A stretch of 64,000 nucleotides of DNA from JBCBKP01 sp038521625 (GCA_038521625.1 JBCBKP010000018.1:1-64000), one strand, 5' to 3'. Counted from the stretch's first letter, positions 26,391-35,427 are shown. The notes: generated by a model from the sequence alone, not told the origin. Numbers and translations are program-made.

Positions 26391-27782
26391 TCAGCGACCG
26401 AGTCGGCCGGCGATCTCTTCGGCGACGGTCTCGACGCCGAACTCCTCCTGCTCGCCGGAGTCGAGGTCCTTGAGCGCGACCTTCTCGGCCGTTTCGATGA
26501 TGACCGCGTAGCGCGCGTGCTGCCGGCTCGCGTCCTTCAGCAGCTTTCGGACATTGCGGCCGCCTTTGTCGCTGGCGCGCGCGTGCAGCGGCGGGATGAC
26601 GTATCGCGCCGGATCCCACGGCTTGCCGTCGAAGTCGGCCTGCTCCCGACCGCGCCGCAGGCGGGCGACGAGACCGGTGACCTCGGCGTCGAGCGACTCG
26701 TCGGGCGTGATGACGAACGCGTCGGGGCGGACGCTCGCGGGCGGTCGGCCGACGGCCTCCATCAGCTCGCGGCCCTCGGGCAGCAGCCCCTTGTCTTCGA
26801 GCAGGAGCGAGAGCACGACGTCGCCCATGGCGAAGCCGACGGCGTTGGTCGGGGTACCCCCGAGAAGTCGAATGAGCTCGTCGTATCGGCCACCGCCGGC
26901 GACGGCGCGTTCGCCCTCGGAGATGACTTCGAACACGGTGCCCGTGTAGTACGCGAGGCCGCGGACGATCTGCGGGTCGATTTCGATTGCGTCCGTTAGC
27001 TCCCGCCGGGCGAGTTCGGCGACCACAGGCAGATTGTCTCCATCACCGAGCACGAACGCGAGCTGCTCATCGAAACGCGTGAGTTGCGCAGGTTCCAAGC
27101 CGATCTCGGTCCACGCGGAGAGCGCGGCTTCGACCGGGAGCTTCGATCGGCGATCAAGAATGCCCAGGACGTCGTTCGCCCGATCCTCCGGGATCCCCGC
27201 CCTTGTGATCGCGACTTCGACCGCCTTGCGATCGTTCAAATGAACAACCACGCTGTCTTGCTTGAGACCGAGTGCTCGCATGGCGAGCACACAGGACTCG
27301 ATCGTGTCGGCCTCGGCCTCCGCACGAGCCGCGGGGTGTCCCCAGTTTGCGAGCACATCGCAATCGAACTGCAGGAACTCGCGCAGGCGCCCGCGCTGCG
27401 GCCGCTCGGCGCGGAACCGCGGGCCGATGTTGAACCAGCGCGTCGGCCTGCCGAGTTGCTTGGCCCTGGCCGCGAACATCCGCGAGCCCGTCGGCGTGAA
27501 CTCCGGTCGCATCGCGTAGGGCGCCCGCCCGGTCTTCTGGACCTCCTCGACCTCCTCGGGGCTCTTGCCGCTGTAGGCCTGGAAGAGCTCGCCGAGGATG
27601 CCCTCGCCGGACTTCACGGCGTAGAGCCGGCTCATCTCGAAGGTCGGCCCGTCGATCTCCTCGAAGCCGTGGCGGATCGCGGTGTCGCGCCACGCCTGCG
27701 TGACGTAGCGGCGGCGGAGCATGTCTTCGGGGTAGAGGTCCCGCGTCCCGCGGGGCGGTGCCTGTTTGGGCGATGGGGCCAT
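26391..27782 (-). CDS. hisS: Histidyl-tRNA synthetase
   Basis: 463 residues, class II aminoacyl-tRNA synthetase. Motif 1 region GTRDLYPEDMLRRRYV, motif 2 FNIGPRFRAERPQRGRLREFLQFDCD, His-binding RGLAYYTGTVFEVI and GGRYDELI, then a C-terminal anticodon-binding domain with YVIPPLHARASDKGGRNVRKLL. Charges tRNA-His. Start MAPSPKQAPPRGTRDLYP is usual. Divergent from the TPR protein, separated by a dispersed palindromic repeat. Confidence 0.95.
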   Translation of the reverse strand: MAPSPKQAPPRGTRDLYPEDMLRRRYVTQAWRDTAIRHGFEEIDGPTFEMSRLYAVKSGEGILGELFQAYSGKSPEEVEEVQKTGRAPYAMRPEFTPTGSRMFAARAKQLGRPTRWFNIGPRFRAERPQRGRLREFLQFDCDVLANWGHPAARAEAEADTIESCVLAMRALGLKQDSVVVHLNDRKAVEVAITRAGIPEDRANDVLGILDRRSKLPVEAALSAWTEIGLEPAQLTRFDEQLAFVLGDGDNLPVVAELARRELTDAIEIDPQIVRGLAYYTGTVFEVISEGERAVAGGGRYDELIRLLGGTPTNAVGFAMGDVVLSLLLEDKGLLPEGRELMEAVGRPPASVRPDAFVITPDESLDAEVTGLVARLRRGREQADFDGKPWDPARYVIPPLHARASDKGGRNVRKLLKDASRQHARYAVIIETAEKVALKDLDSGEQEEFGVETVAEEIAGRLGR

Positions 27783-27806
27783 GGGCGCAGGATAGAACTG
27801 TCTCGA

Positions 27807-27855
27807 TCGCTCCGTAGCGACCGTCCGGCGGCCGGCCGGCTGCGCACTCGCTTGC
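27807..27855. repeat. Dispersed palindromic repeat, second copy
   Basis: CGCTCCGTAGCGACC...GGCTGCGCACTCGCTTGCC, related to 13110-13146. It lies in the divergent hisS / TPR-protein intergenic region. Confidence 0.5.
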
Positions 27856-27889
27856 CGGAGATCTGCATCCGCGCCCGGCCCCCGGCTCG

Positions 27890-27895
27890 TACGCT
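27890..27895 (+). promoter_or_regulatory. Candidate -10 box giving a leaderless transcript
   Basis: TACGCT ends 6 bases before ATG 27902, and there is no ribosome site between. The same arrangement occurs at 34813, 40986 and 42206. Confidence 0.4.
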
Positions 27896-27901
27896 CTTGA
27901 C

Positions 27902-29242
27902 ATGAGCAACACGCCGCGATCAGGTCGCCAGCAGCCCGGGTACGGCGCCGCCCTGGTCCGCGCCCTTCCGAGGATCGTCTTCGCCGCCGTACTGGTCGGC
28001 TTCACGACGTTCGTCGCCTCGCTCGTGCTCCGCCCGCTGCCCCAGGTCGCGCGGGTCGCTCGCCCGTCGACCAACCAGTCGCAGCTCTGGCGGCTCTACA
28101 CCGAGGGCCAGTGGGCCGAGCTGCTCGAGGCCGTCCTGCCCGAGGAGATCGAGGTCGATCGGGTCCCCGACTCGTTCACGCTGCGTTTCGCGGGCTGGGC
28201 GGCGGACGAGCTCGCGGCGGCGGCCGAGGACGACGCGTCGCGCAAGGCCTTCGCCGAGGTCGCCGACGACGCCTGGCAGCGCATCATCGAGATCAACGAG
28301 CCGCCGTCCGACCGCGAGGAGTCGCCGTACGACGGCGCGTACCGCCAGTACTGGCGTGCCTTCGGCGTTCAGGGGCTCGGACGCGCCGACGAAGCCCGCG
28401 CCCTCTGGGAATCGGCGATGCTCGGCTTCGAGGCCGCCGAGATCCCGCGGCGCCGCGACGCCTCGCGCTACAGCCTCCTCGCGCACGCCTCCGCGGCCGC
28501 GGGCCATACCGACGAGGCGTTCCGCGCCATGGCCGCCTCGATCGCGATCGGCGGGCGCGGGGCCGGCTCGCTGCTGACCGTGCACCCGGTCTTCAAGGAC
28601 CTGCTGGAGGAGACCCGAGCCAGGGACCTGGTGCGGCTGCGCGACGACGGCCTCGAGCGGTTCTGCCGCCGCCTGCTCACCGCGGGCGAGCCCGAGACGA
28701 TCGTCGCGCTCACCGACGCGGTGCTCTCGTACGCCGCCGACAACGACGCCGCGTACTACCGCGGCCTCGCCCTCGAGGCGCTCGGCGCCGACGAGAAGAC
28801 ACGCCGCGCGGCCTGGCAGTATCTCTACGACCTCGTCGCCACGGAGACCGAGTTCTTCGACCAGACCGTGGCCGACGGCGTCGACATCCCGCGTCCGACG
28901 ACCGACTCGGGGTTCGACGCCACGTTCTACTTCGCCGGCTGGGCGACGCGCGGGCTGGGCGATATCGAACGATCCCAGGAGCTGTTCGTGCGCTCGATGG
29001 GGGAGCTGCTTGCGATCGATCCACCCGACCGCGACGAGATCCAGTGGTACAACATCGCGTGCGGCTATGCGCTCTCGGGCCAGCTCGAGGCCGCCCTGGA
29101 CGCGATCGAGCGGGCCCTGCCCGGCAGCGACCCGACCTGGACGCGGGTCGATCCGGACCTCGAGCCGCTCCGTCGCGATCCGGAGCTCGGGCCGCGATTC
29201 GAGCGGCTGATCAGGGCTGCCGAGCTGACCTCGGTCGGCTGA
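27902..29242 (+). CDS. Membrane-anchored TPR-like protein
   Basis: 446 residues. One membrane helix near the N-terminus (IVFAAVLVGFTTFVASLVL), then helical TPR-like repeats: YWRAFGVQGLGRADEARALWESAML, YFAGWATRGLGDIERSQELFVRSM and YNIACGYALSGQLEAALDAIERAL. Likely a periplasmic or cytoplasmic protein-protein adaptor; partner unknown. The ATG appears leaderless (TACGCT 6 bases upstream). Confidence 0.75.
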   Translation: MSNTPRSGRQQPGYGAALVRALPRIVFAAVLVGFTTFVASLVLRPLPQVARVARPSTNQSQLWRLYTEGQWAELLEAVLPEEIEVDRVPDSFTLRFAGWAADELAAAAEDDASRKAFAEVADDAWQRIIEINEPPSDREESPYDGAYRQYWRAFGVQGLGRADEARALWESAMLGFEAAEIPRRRDASRYSLLAHASAAAGHTDEAFRAMAASIAIGGRGAGSLLTVHPVFKDLLEETRARDLVRLRDDGLERFCRRLLTAGEPETIVALTDAVLSYAADNDAAYYRGLALEALGADEKTRRAAWQYLYDLVATETEFFDQTVADGVDIPRPTTDSGFDATFYFAGWATRGLGDIERSQELFVRSMGELLAIDPPDRDEIQWYNIACGYALSGQLEAALDAIERALPGSDPTWTRVDPDLEPLRRDPELGPRFERLIRAAELTSVG

Positions 29243-29257
29243 GCCGCCGACGGGGAT

Positions 29258-30028
29258 TTAGAACGGGCACCCCTCGAAGAACTTCGTCACGAACGCGGAG
29301 ACGTCGGCCTGCGTCACGATCTCGATCGGCGCGGCCATCGACGCGACCACGAGGCTGCCGCTGAAGTAGCCGTTGACAAACTCGGCGACGCAGGTCTGGT
29401 TGATCACGCCGAACGGCGGGCTCAGGTCCGCGACGGCGCAGCCGGGGATCGGCCGGATCGTGAACGCGTACCGCTCGTTCGGGCCCGGGTTCATCCGCGG
29501 ATCGATGAAGTAGCCGATGACCTGACCGGGCTCGACCGCGAGCTCGACCTCAAGGAACTGCACGGCCGGATCGAGCCCCGTGCCGCCCGACAGGATCGCC
29601 GAAGGCCCCGATTCGTCCGGCCAGCGCGAGTAGACGACCGTGTCGTCGATCGTGATCGCGAGCCGATCGCCCTGGCCCGGGCCGATGCCCTCGAACGCGA
29701 AGCGCACGATCGCGGGACGATCGACCGAGAGCACCATCGTCCCGCCGTACTCGACGCCGCTCCCGTTCGCCCGGAACAGGATGTGGTCGGGCGCCATCGA
29801 CACCCGCGCCTCGCCCGAGGCGCCGCCCGGGCCGAACGAGATCGTCTCATCGACGGCCGCCTCCCCCGGGGCCCACGAGATGCTCTGGAACGCCATGGTC
29901 GAGTTGTCGGTCGCGAAGAAGCTCACGCCGTCGAACGGCGGCTCCGCGCCCGGCGCGGACGCGAACGCGGGGGACTGTGCTGCGGCGACCCCGCTCGTCA
30001 AAGCGACAGCGAGAACTGGCAGACGCAT
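29258..30028 (-). CDS. Secreted protein with C-terminal GC-type dockerin
   Basis: 256 residues from ATG 30028, chosen because GAGG lies about 8 bases upstream. Signal peptide MRLPVLAVALTSGVAAAQ. The body is a single beta-rich domain (FRANGSGVEYGGTMVLSV...VQFLEVELAVEPGQVIGYFIDP) resembling carbohydrate-binding jelly rolls. The C-terminal dockerin pair reads DLSPPFGVINQTCVAEFVNGY and EIVTQADVSAFVTKFFEGCPF. It is the second dockerin protein in this window (the other is at 9066). Probably surface-attached. Confidence 0.8.
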   Translation of the reverse strand: MRLPVLAVALTSGVAAAQSPAFASAPGAEPPFDGVSFFATDNSTMAFQSISWAPGEAAVDETISFGPGGASGEARVSMAPDHILFRANGSGVEYGGTMVLSVDRPAIVRFAFEGIGPGQGDRLAITIDDTVVYSRWPDESGPSAILSGGTGLDPAVQFLEVELAVEPGQVIGYFIDPRMNPGPNERYAFTIRPIPGCAVADLSPPFGVINQTCVAEFVNGYFSGSLVVASMAAPIEIVTQADVSAFVTKFFEGCPF

Positions 30029-30260
30029 CTGGATTCCTCTCATCGAACCGCCCACGAACGGGGCTCTCCTCGAATGTAACGCCTCCGAGCCCTCGGGCAA
30101 GGCGGAAGATCGAACAAGCCCCGTCGGCCGCGCTCTCGCTCGCACCGCCCGGCGAGGACTCCCCCTAGGGGCCCCTCCGGGCCCGGCCCCGGGCCGCGGC
30201 ACCCGCGGGGCGGGGCACCCTACCATCGGGCCGCAGAAAGAAACGCCACAGGACCACGCC

Positions 30261-32051
30261 ATGCCCACCATCACGATCAACGGCGCCAAGGCCGACTTCA
30301 CCCCAGGCGAGAAGATCCTCCAGGTCGCCAACCGCATCGGCGAGCGGATCCCCTACTACTGCTACCACGACAGCCTGTCGATCCCGGCCCAGTGCCGCAT
30401 CTGCCTGGCCGAGATCTGGGCGCCCAACCCGCGCAACGAGGGCAAGCTCGAGCCGCAGATGGGCGGCAAGCTGCAGCCGACCTGCTCGACCGACGCCCAG
30501 GACGGCATGGTCGTCTACACCAACTCCCCCTCGGCGGTCGCCAACCAGAAGGCCGTGATGGAGTACCTGCTAATCAACCACCCGCTCGACTGCCCCGTCT
30601 GCGACCAGGCCGGCGAGTGCGAGCTGCAGGACTACAGCTACCAGTACGGGCGCGGCGTCAGCCGATTCCAGGAGTCCAAGGTCAAGCAGGCCAAGAAGAA
30701 CCTGGGCCCCAATGTCTACATCTACGCCGACCGCTGCATCATGTGCACCCGCTGCGTCCGCTTCGCGCGCGAGATCCCCGAGACCGGCGAGCTGCTGATC
30801 GACGGGCGCGGCAACCAGAGCCAGATCGACGTCTTCCCCGGCGTCGCGCTCGACAACGAGCTGTCGGCCAACGTCATCGACCTCTGCCCGGTCGGGGCGC
30901 TGCTCGACAAGGACTTCCTGTTCGCCCAGCGGGTCTGGTTCCTCAAGAGCACGCCCTCGATCGACGGGACGACCGCCAGCGGCGACAACATCCTGATCGA
31001 GCACAACGAGGGCAAGATCTACCGCTTCAAGCCGCGCGAGAACATGGCCGTCAACAAGTGGTGGATCACCGACGAGGTCCGCTACGGCTGGAAGTTCATC
31101 CACGGCGAGGACCGCGTCCAGACACCGCTTCGCCGCCAGCACGGGGCGCTGATCGAGACGGATTGGGCCAAGGCCTACGACCAGGCCCTCGACGGCATCG
31201 CGGCCCACGCGACCGCCGCAGGCAAGCGGCTCGCCGTGGTCATCAGCCCCATGCTGGCGATCGAGGAGGCCTACGCGCTGGCCATGCTCGCCCGCGCGAT
31301 CGACGAGCACGCGATCCTCGCCCTCGGCCCGGTGCCCTTCCGCGGCGAGGACAAGCACTTCCCGCCGAGCAAGCCGGCCGACGACCCGAGCGTCTTCAAG
31401 ATGTACGCCGAGAAGGCGCCCAACGCCCGCGGCGTGCGTCGCGTGCTCGAGGCGGTCACCGGCAACGCCCCGCTCGAGTTCGACGACTTCAAGGCTCGCC
31501 ACCTGGACGAGACCGGCGCGATCATCATGACCGCCAACTACCACTTCCCCAGCAACTGGGCCGAGGACGGCCTGCTCGACCAGCTCGAGCCGCACTACGT
31601 CGTCCTGATCGACACGCTCGAGTCCGCCCTCCGCCAGACCGCCGACGTCGTGCTGCCGAGCGCGACCTGGACCGAGAAGGCCGGGACGTTCGAGAACGCG
31701 ACCGGGCGGCTGCAGACCTTCGAGCAGGCGATCCCGACGCAGCACGAATCCAAGTCCGAGGGCCAGATCGCGAGCGACCTGTCGACGCTGCTCGCCGGCG
31801 GCGAGCTCGACCGGGTCCGGCCGGTCGGTCCGGAGATCTACGGCGGCGTCTCGATCGTGGACGAGGGCCCGGGACAGGTGCCGCAGGCGACCGACGTCGC
31901 GCTGATCCCGCGGGCGAAGCTGTTCAACGCCGCGGACGTACGGGCCGAGGCGGCGTCCCGGTTCGAGGGCCTGCGGGCGCTGGCGACGGATGTCGAGACG
32001 CCGGCGGTCACGGCGAAGCAGCGGACGGACGTCGAGGTCGTGGAGCTGTAG
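30261..32051 (+). CDS. nuoG: NADH-quinone oxidoreductase subunit G (NuoG-like, iron-sulfur)
   Basis: 596 residues. An N-terminal 2Fe-2S domain has Cys34, Cys45, Cys48 and Cys75. A His/Cys cluster (His107, Cys111, Cys114, Cys120) and a 4Fe-4S cluster (Cys159, Cys162, Cys165, Cys209) follow, then a molybdopterin-oxidoreductase-like domain ending in a formal VVLPSATWTEKAGTFENATGRLQ segment. It carries electrons in complex I at the cytoplasmic membrane face. The other nuo genes are not in this window on either side, so this subunit is separated from its complex. Start ATG 30261. Confidence 0.9.
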   Translation: MPTITINGAKADFTPGEKILQVANRIGERIPYYCYHDSLSIPAQCRICLAEIWAPNPRNEGKLEPQMGGKLQPTCSTDAQDGMVVYTNSPSAVANQKAVMEYLLINHPLDCPVCDQAGECELQDYSYQYGRGVSRFQESKVKQAKKNLGPNVYIYADRCIMCTRCVRFAREIPETGELLIDGRGNQSQIDVFPGVALDNELSANVIDLCPVGALLDKDFLFAQRVWFLKSTPSIDGTTASGDNILIEHNEGKIYRFKPRENMAVNKWWITDEVRYGWKFIHGEDRVQTPLRRQHGALIETDWAKAYDQALDGIAAHATAAGKRLAVVISPMLAIEEAYALAMLARAIDEHAILALGPVPFRGEDKHFPPSKPADDPSVFKMYAEKAPNARGVRRVLEAVTGNAPLEFDDFKARHLDETGAIIMTANYHFPSNWAEDGLLDQLEPHYVVLIDTLESALRQTADVVLPSATWTEKAGTFENATGRLQTFEQAIPTQHESKSEGQIASDLSTLLAGGELDRVRPVGPEIYGGVSIVDEGPGQVPQATDVALIPRAKLFNAADVRAEAASRFEGLRALATDVETPAVTAKQRTDVEVVEL

Positions 32052-32061
32052 GCTCCGGCGC

Positions 32062-32568
32062 ATGAGCTACGACATCTATCTCGTCGCAGGCGACTTTGCG
32101 AACGAATTCCAGGGTGATCCGAATCCCGAGTCGGAGGAGGCGCTTCTCCGCGGGGCAAAGTCGCTCGTGCGCCAACTCGACCGATCCATCGGCTCACGAG
32201 GCCCGTCGGGCCTCGTCGATCTGTTCGAGAAGCATTTCCCCTCGGAGGAGGACCCAACGTTCGGCCAGGTCTCGTCGGCCTCGGCCGAACAGGACGGGGT
32301 CTGCCTCGTGGTCGAGGTGTCATACAACGAAGCGTGTGGACCGCCGGATCGCGTCATCGCGTCGCTCTGCGATCTTCTGCTAGAGATCCAGTCCGAATGC
32401 GATCTCATCGCTTGGGACCCGCAGCTGGAACGAGCCATCGATCCGGCCACCGACAGCGAGTCTCTGGTGAGCAAGTACGTAAAGGGACGCGAGATGCTCG
32501 CCGAGATGATGGCGGAGCATGCCCGGACTGAGAGCCCATCCAAGAGGCCCTGGTGGAGATTCTGGTAG
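32062..32568 (+). CDS. Hypothetical acidic cytoplasmic protein
   Basis: 168 residues beginning MSYDIYLVAG, an opening common in small uncharacterised immunity-like or DUF proteins. No signal peptide, membrane segment or catalytic motif; it ends in a basic/aromatic RPWWRFW. It begins 10 bases after nuoG and may be co-transcribed. A perfect 12-bp stem (32588-32618) follows. Function unknown. Confidence 0.65.
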   Translation: MSYDIYLVAGDFANEFQGDPNPESEEALLRGAKSLVRQLDRSIGSRGPSGLVDLFEKHFPSEEDPTFGQVSSASAEQDGVCLVVEVSYNEACGPPDRVIASLCDLLLEIQSECDLIAWDPQLERAIDPATDSESLVSKYVKGREMLAEMMAEHARTESPSKRPWWRFW

Positions 32569-32587
32569 AGAATCAGCGTGCCCAAGT

Positions 32588-32618
32588 CGGCGTGGGGCGG
32601 TCGTGACGCCCCACGCCG
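32588..32618 (+). terminator. Perfect 12-bp stem-loop after the hypothetical gene
   Basis: Arms CGGCGTGGGGCG (32588-32599) and CGCCCCACGCCG (32607-32618), 7-base loop. No T-run follows, so it may be a Rho-aided or processing-stable transcript end. Confidence 0.5.
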
Positions 32619-32639
32619 GCGGAGGAGAGAGTGTGCATC

Positions 32640-32956
32640 CCGGCGAGGGCGACACGCGACCGCATGCCGCCCCCATGAACGCCCGATCGCCGGTGGAGGG
32701 TCCCCGGCGATGGGCTCGCGTTGAAGGGCTCTTGCCGAGGGCTTCCCCTCGCCGAACCGCCTGATTCACAAACTGTTCAACCGACAACACTGCTTCGAGA
32801 TTGCAGCGCCGCAGTTGCTCGAACGAGCGATTTGAAGCCATCTCGCGACGGGGCAGTCCGCGAGATGGGGAAGCGCCCGGAACGCCCGGCCGCCGAATGG
32901 GTCAGGGGATGAGCGAAAAAGACGCCGGGGCGCTCACGCGCCCCGACGCCATTTTT
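32640..32956 (+). ncRNA. Candidate structured non-coding RNA
   Basis: This part of the gene-free stretch 32569-33072 carries three strong stem-loops in series: 8 bp at 32686-32693/32704-32711, 6 bp with a CTTC tetraloop at 32736-32751, and 9 bp at 32839-32847/32859-32867. They are followed by an intrinsic terminator at 32921-32956. No convincing ORF on either strand. It does not match tmRNA, RNase P, SRP RNA or tRNA signatures that I can recall. The 5' end is not defined. Confidence 0.4.
32921..32956. terminator. Bidirectional intrinsic terminator
   Basis: Perfect 7-bp core GGGGCGC-TCAC-GCGCCCC (32927-32944), extended outward with two mismatches, flanked by AAAAA on the left and TTTTT (32952-32956) on the right. 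It can stop rightward transcripts and leftward ones from 33073-33441. Confidence 0.8.
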
Positions 32957-33072
32957 CTGCCCGCGTTCTCTCGGAAGAGGGGGTCGCGCGGGCGGAAAGG
33001 GATGAGCGACTCCCGCGAACAGCCGGAAACCGCGGCTCCGAAACCACTCCGCCGATCAGACCGGCCCTCGCG

Positions 33073-33441
33073 TCAGCCGGCGAGCGCCCGCTCCGCCGCC
33101 GAGCGGATCACCGCCGAGTTCCGCGCCTTCGCGCCGGCGATCCGCCCGAGCGCCGCTTCGCCCGCCCGGCGCACCGCGGCGATCGCCTCCGCCGGCGCCC
33201 CCTCCTGATCGAGACGCGCGATCAGACCCACCGTGCCGCGCGTGGCGCCCTGGATCGACTCCACCGTGCCCGCCGTGATCTGCGCGACCCGCGCGACGCA
33301 GCGCTCCACAGGGCCGGGCGTCTCCTCCTGCGCCCGCGCCGGCGAAGCCGTCAGCGTCATCGCCGCGGCCACAGCGGCGATCGCCCAGACCTTCAGACTC
33401 GAAACAAGACGCGCAACACGATTGATCTCCAGCATTTCCAT
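33073..33441 (-). CDS. Small exported Ala-rich protein
   Basis: 122 residues. ATG 33441 follows AGGAG by 7 bases. After a 15-residue polar start comes a hydrophobic core VWAIAAVAAAMTLTASPARAQ, typical of a signal peptide cleaved at ARA. The mature 80 residues are helical, with Cys in VERCVARVAQ and Ala/Arg-rich amphipathic segments. No known family. Perhaps a periplasmic helical-bundle protein. Confidence 0.6.
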   Translation of the reverse strand: MEMLEINRVARLVSSLKVWAIAAVAAAMTLTASPARAQEETPGPVERCVARVAQITAGTVESIQGATRGTVGLIARLDQEGAPAEAIAAVRRAGEAALGRIAGAKARNSAVIRSAAERALAG

Positions 33442-33729
33442 ACCCAGGCTCCTGTGATCTCTGGCTCGTGGGCGCAGACCGACCGCGCGTCGCGAGGCAC
33501 CAAACCGCGCGAGAGACACCGCACGCCGCTCTCCAGCGCCCTCGGTCCCGGCCGGCCGCAGAACGCGGCCGCTCGGGAATCCGAACGTCCGGTGCCAGCG
33601 GGCATTGCACCGGCGTGACAGATCTCGCGGGCCGACGCGACAGGCCCTGCCGTCCCGCGCATCAGGCCGCTTCGAGACCCGGATCGCCCCGGGCATCACT
33701 CTTCTACAGAAGCGAGGAGCTTCCCGAGC

Positions 33730-34797
33730 ATGCGGACCCCGATCATCGCCGCCGCCGGCATCGCCGGGGCCCTGCCCGTCGCGACCCCGGCCTCCGCCCA
33801 GGGCGGGCCACGCTGGACCCAGCATGTCGAGTGGGAAGAGAACGGCCCCGAGGCCCGCGAGCATGCGAGCGTGATGACGTTCGGCGACACGGTCGTGGTC
33901 TTCGCGGGCTCGGGATACAGCCCGCAGCTCGCGCCGCTCGCCGACGCTTGGGCGTTCGACACCCGCGCCGACGCCTGGCGACGCCTCGAGACTCGGGGCG
34001 ACGTCCCGGAGGGTGGGGGCTCGAAACGCGTCGCCCACGCGAACGGCGGGGCCGTTTATCTGTTCGCCGGCTACGGCGCGGGCTTCGCCATGCACAACGA
34101 GCTGATCCGGGTCGACCTGGACGGCGACACGCTCCGGTTCGAGTCGGTCGAGCAGGTCGGCGCGCCGCCGGCGCGATCGCTGCACGCCTTCGCGTTCGAC
34201 CCCCGATCGTCCCGCTTCGTCGCCGCGCTTGGCGTCGGCCCGGCCGGATTCCTCGGCGACACATGGATCGGGAGCTTCGACCAGGCCGGCCGACTGGTCT
34301 GGCGTGAGATCGAATCCGAGAACGGCCCAGAGCCGCGGTTCGGATTCTCCTACGGCTTCGAGTCCGAGTCGGGCCGGCTTGTCGTGCATTCCGGGCAGGT
34401 CCAGGGCGACGGGACGACGCCGCTCGCGGTCACCGACGATCTGTGGACGCTCGACGTCCGGGCCGACGATCCCGCCTGGGAACAAGTCCAGATCGGCGAC
34501 GCCCCGCCCGGCCGGCGCAATGCCACCTTCACCTTCGACGACCGCCGCGACGAGCTCCTTGTCTGGTGCGGCACAGCGGACGGGCGCACCAATGTGCCGG
34601 GGCTGCTCGTGGTTCGCCTCGAGGACGGCGTCGAGTGGACGGTCCACCGGTTCGACGACGCCGAGGCGCCGCCGCGCAGGTCTTCGGGATTCGGATTCGC
34701 CGATCCGAACTCAGATGCTGTGCTGCTCGGTTTCGGGAATTCGGCCGCCGGCGTGTACACCGACTTGATCCGCGTCGTGACGCCGCGCGACGACTGA
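33730..34797 (+). CDS. Exported kelch-repeat-like protein
   Basis: 355 residues. Signal peptide MRTPIIAAAGIAGALPVATPASAQ. Then about five kelch-type blades, each with paired small residues and a Trp (VVVFAGSGYSPQLAPLADAWAFDT; AVYLFAGYGAGFAMHNELIRVD; LWTLDVRADDPAWEQVQI). Predicted beta-propeller acting outside the cytoplasm, probably binding. No catalytic residues recognised. Confidence 0.75.
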   Translation: MRTPIIAAAGIAGALPVATPASAQGGPRWTQHVEWEENGPEAREHASVMTFGDTVVVFAGSGYSPQLAPLADAWAFDTRADAWRRLETRGDVPEGGGSKRVAHANGGAVYLFAGYGAGFAMHNELIRVDLDGDTLRFESVEQVGAPPARSLHAFAFDPRSSRFVAALGVGPAGFLGDTWIGSFDQAGRLVWREIESENGPEPRFGFSYGFESESGRLVVHSGQVQGDGTTPLAVTDDLWTLDVRADDPAWEQVQIGDAPPGRRNATFTFDDRRDELLVWCGTADGRTNVPGLLVVRLEDGVEWTVHRFDDAEAPPRRSSGFGFADPNSDAVLLGFGNSAAGVYTDLIRVVTPRDD

Positions 34798-34812
34798 CCC
34801 GCCCCAGCGGGT

Positions 34813-34818
34813 TACGCT
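34813..34818 (+). promoter_or_regulatory. Candidate -10 box giving a leaderless transcript
   Basis: TACGCT ends 6 bases before ATG 34825, with no ribosome site between. Confidence 0.4.
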
Positions 34819-34824
34819 CGCGTG

Positions 34825-35388
34825 ATGCTCACCGCCGAGCGCGTCGCCGAGATCCTGGGGCTCGAGCCGCTCCCCTTCGAGGGCGGCTTCTTCCGCGAGA
34901 CCTACCGCGACCCGCGGGCGATCCCCGCGGGCGTGATGCCGGGCGTCGAGAACGCGACGCCGCGGGCTTGCTCGACACAGATCTATTACATGCTGACAAC
35001 CGAGCAGACCTCGTCGCTGCACCGTCTCCGCGTGGACGAGGTCTTCCACCACTACCTCGGCGACGCGGTGCGTCAGCTCCGGATCGATCCCCGTCCCGGT
35101 GATCAGGGTGGGCCCCACGTGGCCGAGATCGCCGTGATGGGCTCCGACCTCCAGGCCGGCGAGCGCCCGCAGTTGCTCGCCCCGGCCGAGGTCTGGCAGG
35201 GGGCCGAACTGGTCCCCGGCGGCCAGCACGGCTTCGCGCTGCTCGGCACGACGGTCGCCCCGGGCTTCGTCTGGGAGGACTTCGACCTGATCACCGCGGT
35301 GCAGGCCGGAGCACTGGCCGAGGCCGTGCCCGAGCACGCCGAGATGATCCGCCGCCTGACACCGGCGGAGGGAAGGACGCGGGCCTGA
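34825..35388 (+). CDS. Cupin domain protein (DUF985 / Cupin_5)
   Basis: 187 residues. The DUF985 pattern is clear: LEPLPFEGGFFRETYRD, STQIYYMLTTEQTSSLHRLRVDEVFHHYLGD, and LVPGGQHGFALLGTTVAPGFVWEDFD. Cupin barrel, possibly metal-binding or sugar-binding; no established reaction. GTG 34822 is an alternative start one codon earlier. Its stop TGA is the first part of a heptamer repeat tract that runs into truA. Confidence 0.88.
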   Translation: MLTAERVAEILGLEPLPFEGGFFRETYRDPRAIPAGVMPGVENATPRACSTQIYYMLTTEQTSSLHRLRVDEVFHHYLGDAVRQLRIDPRPGDQGGPHVAEIAVMGSDLQAGERPQLLAPAEVWQGAELVPGGQHGFALLGTTVAPGFVWEDFDLITAVQAGALAEAVPEHAEMIRRLTPAEGRTRA

Positions 35389-35427
35389 TCCCAGATGGCG
35401 AGTCCCAAGTCCCCAGCCCCCACCCGC
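35386..35427. repeat. Heptanucleotide repeat tract spanning the cupin stop and truA start
   Basis: Six units in register: TGATCCC, AGATGGC, GAGTCCC, AAGTCCC, CAGCCCC, CACCCGC. The cupin stop codon and the truA ATG both lie inside it. Confidence 0.7.

Noticed and set aside
32380..32841. 153-codon minus-strand ORF in the non-coding stretch
   Set aside because: It overlaps the coding gene 32062-32568 antisense and crosses strong hairpins; the translation has no recognisable pattern.
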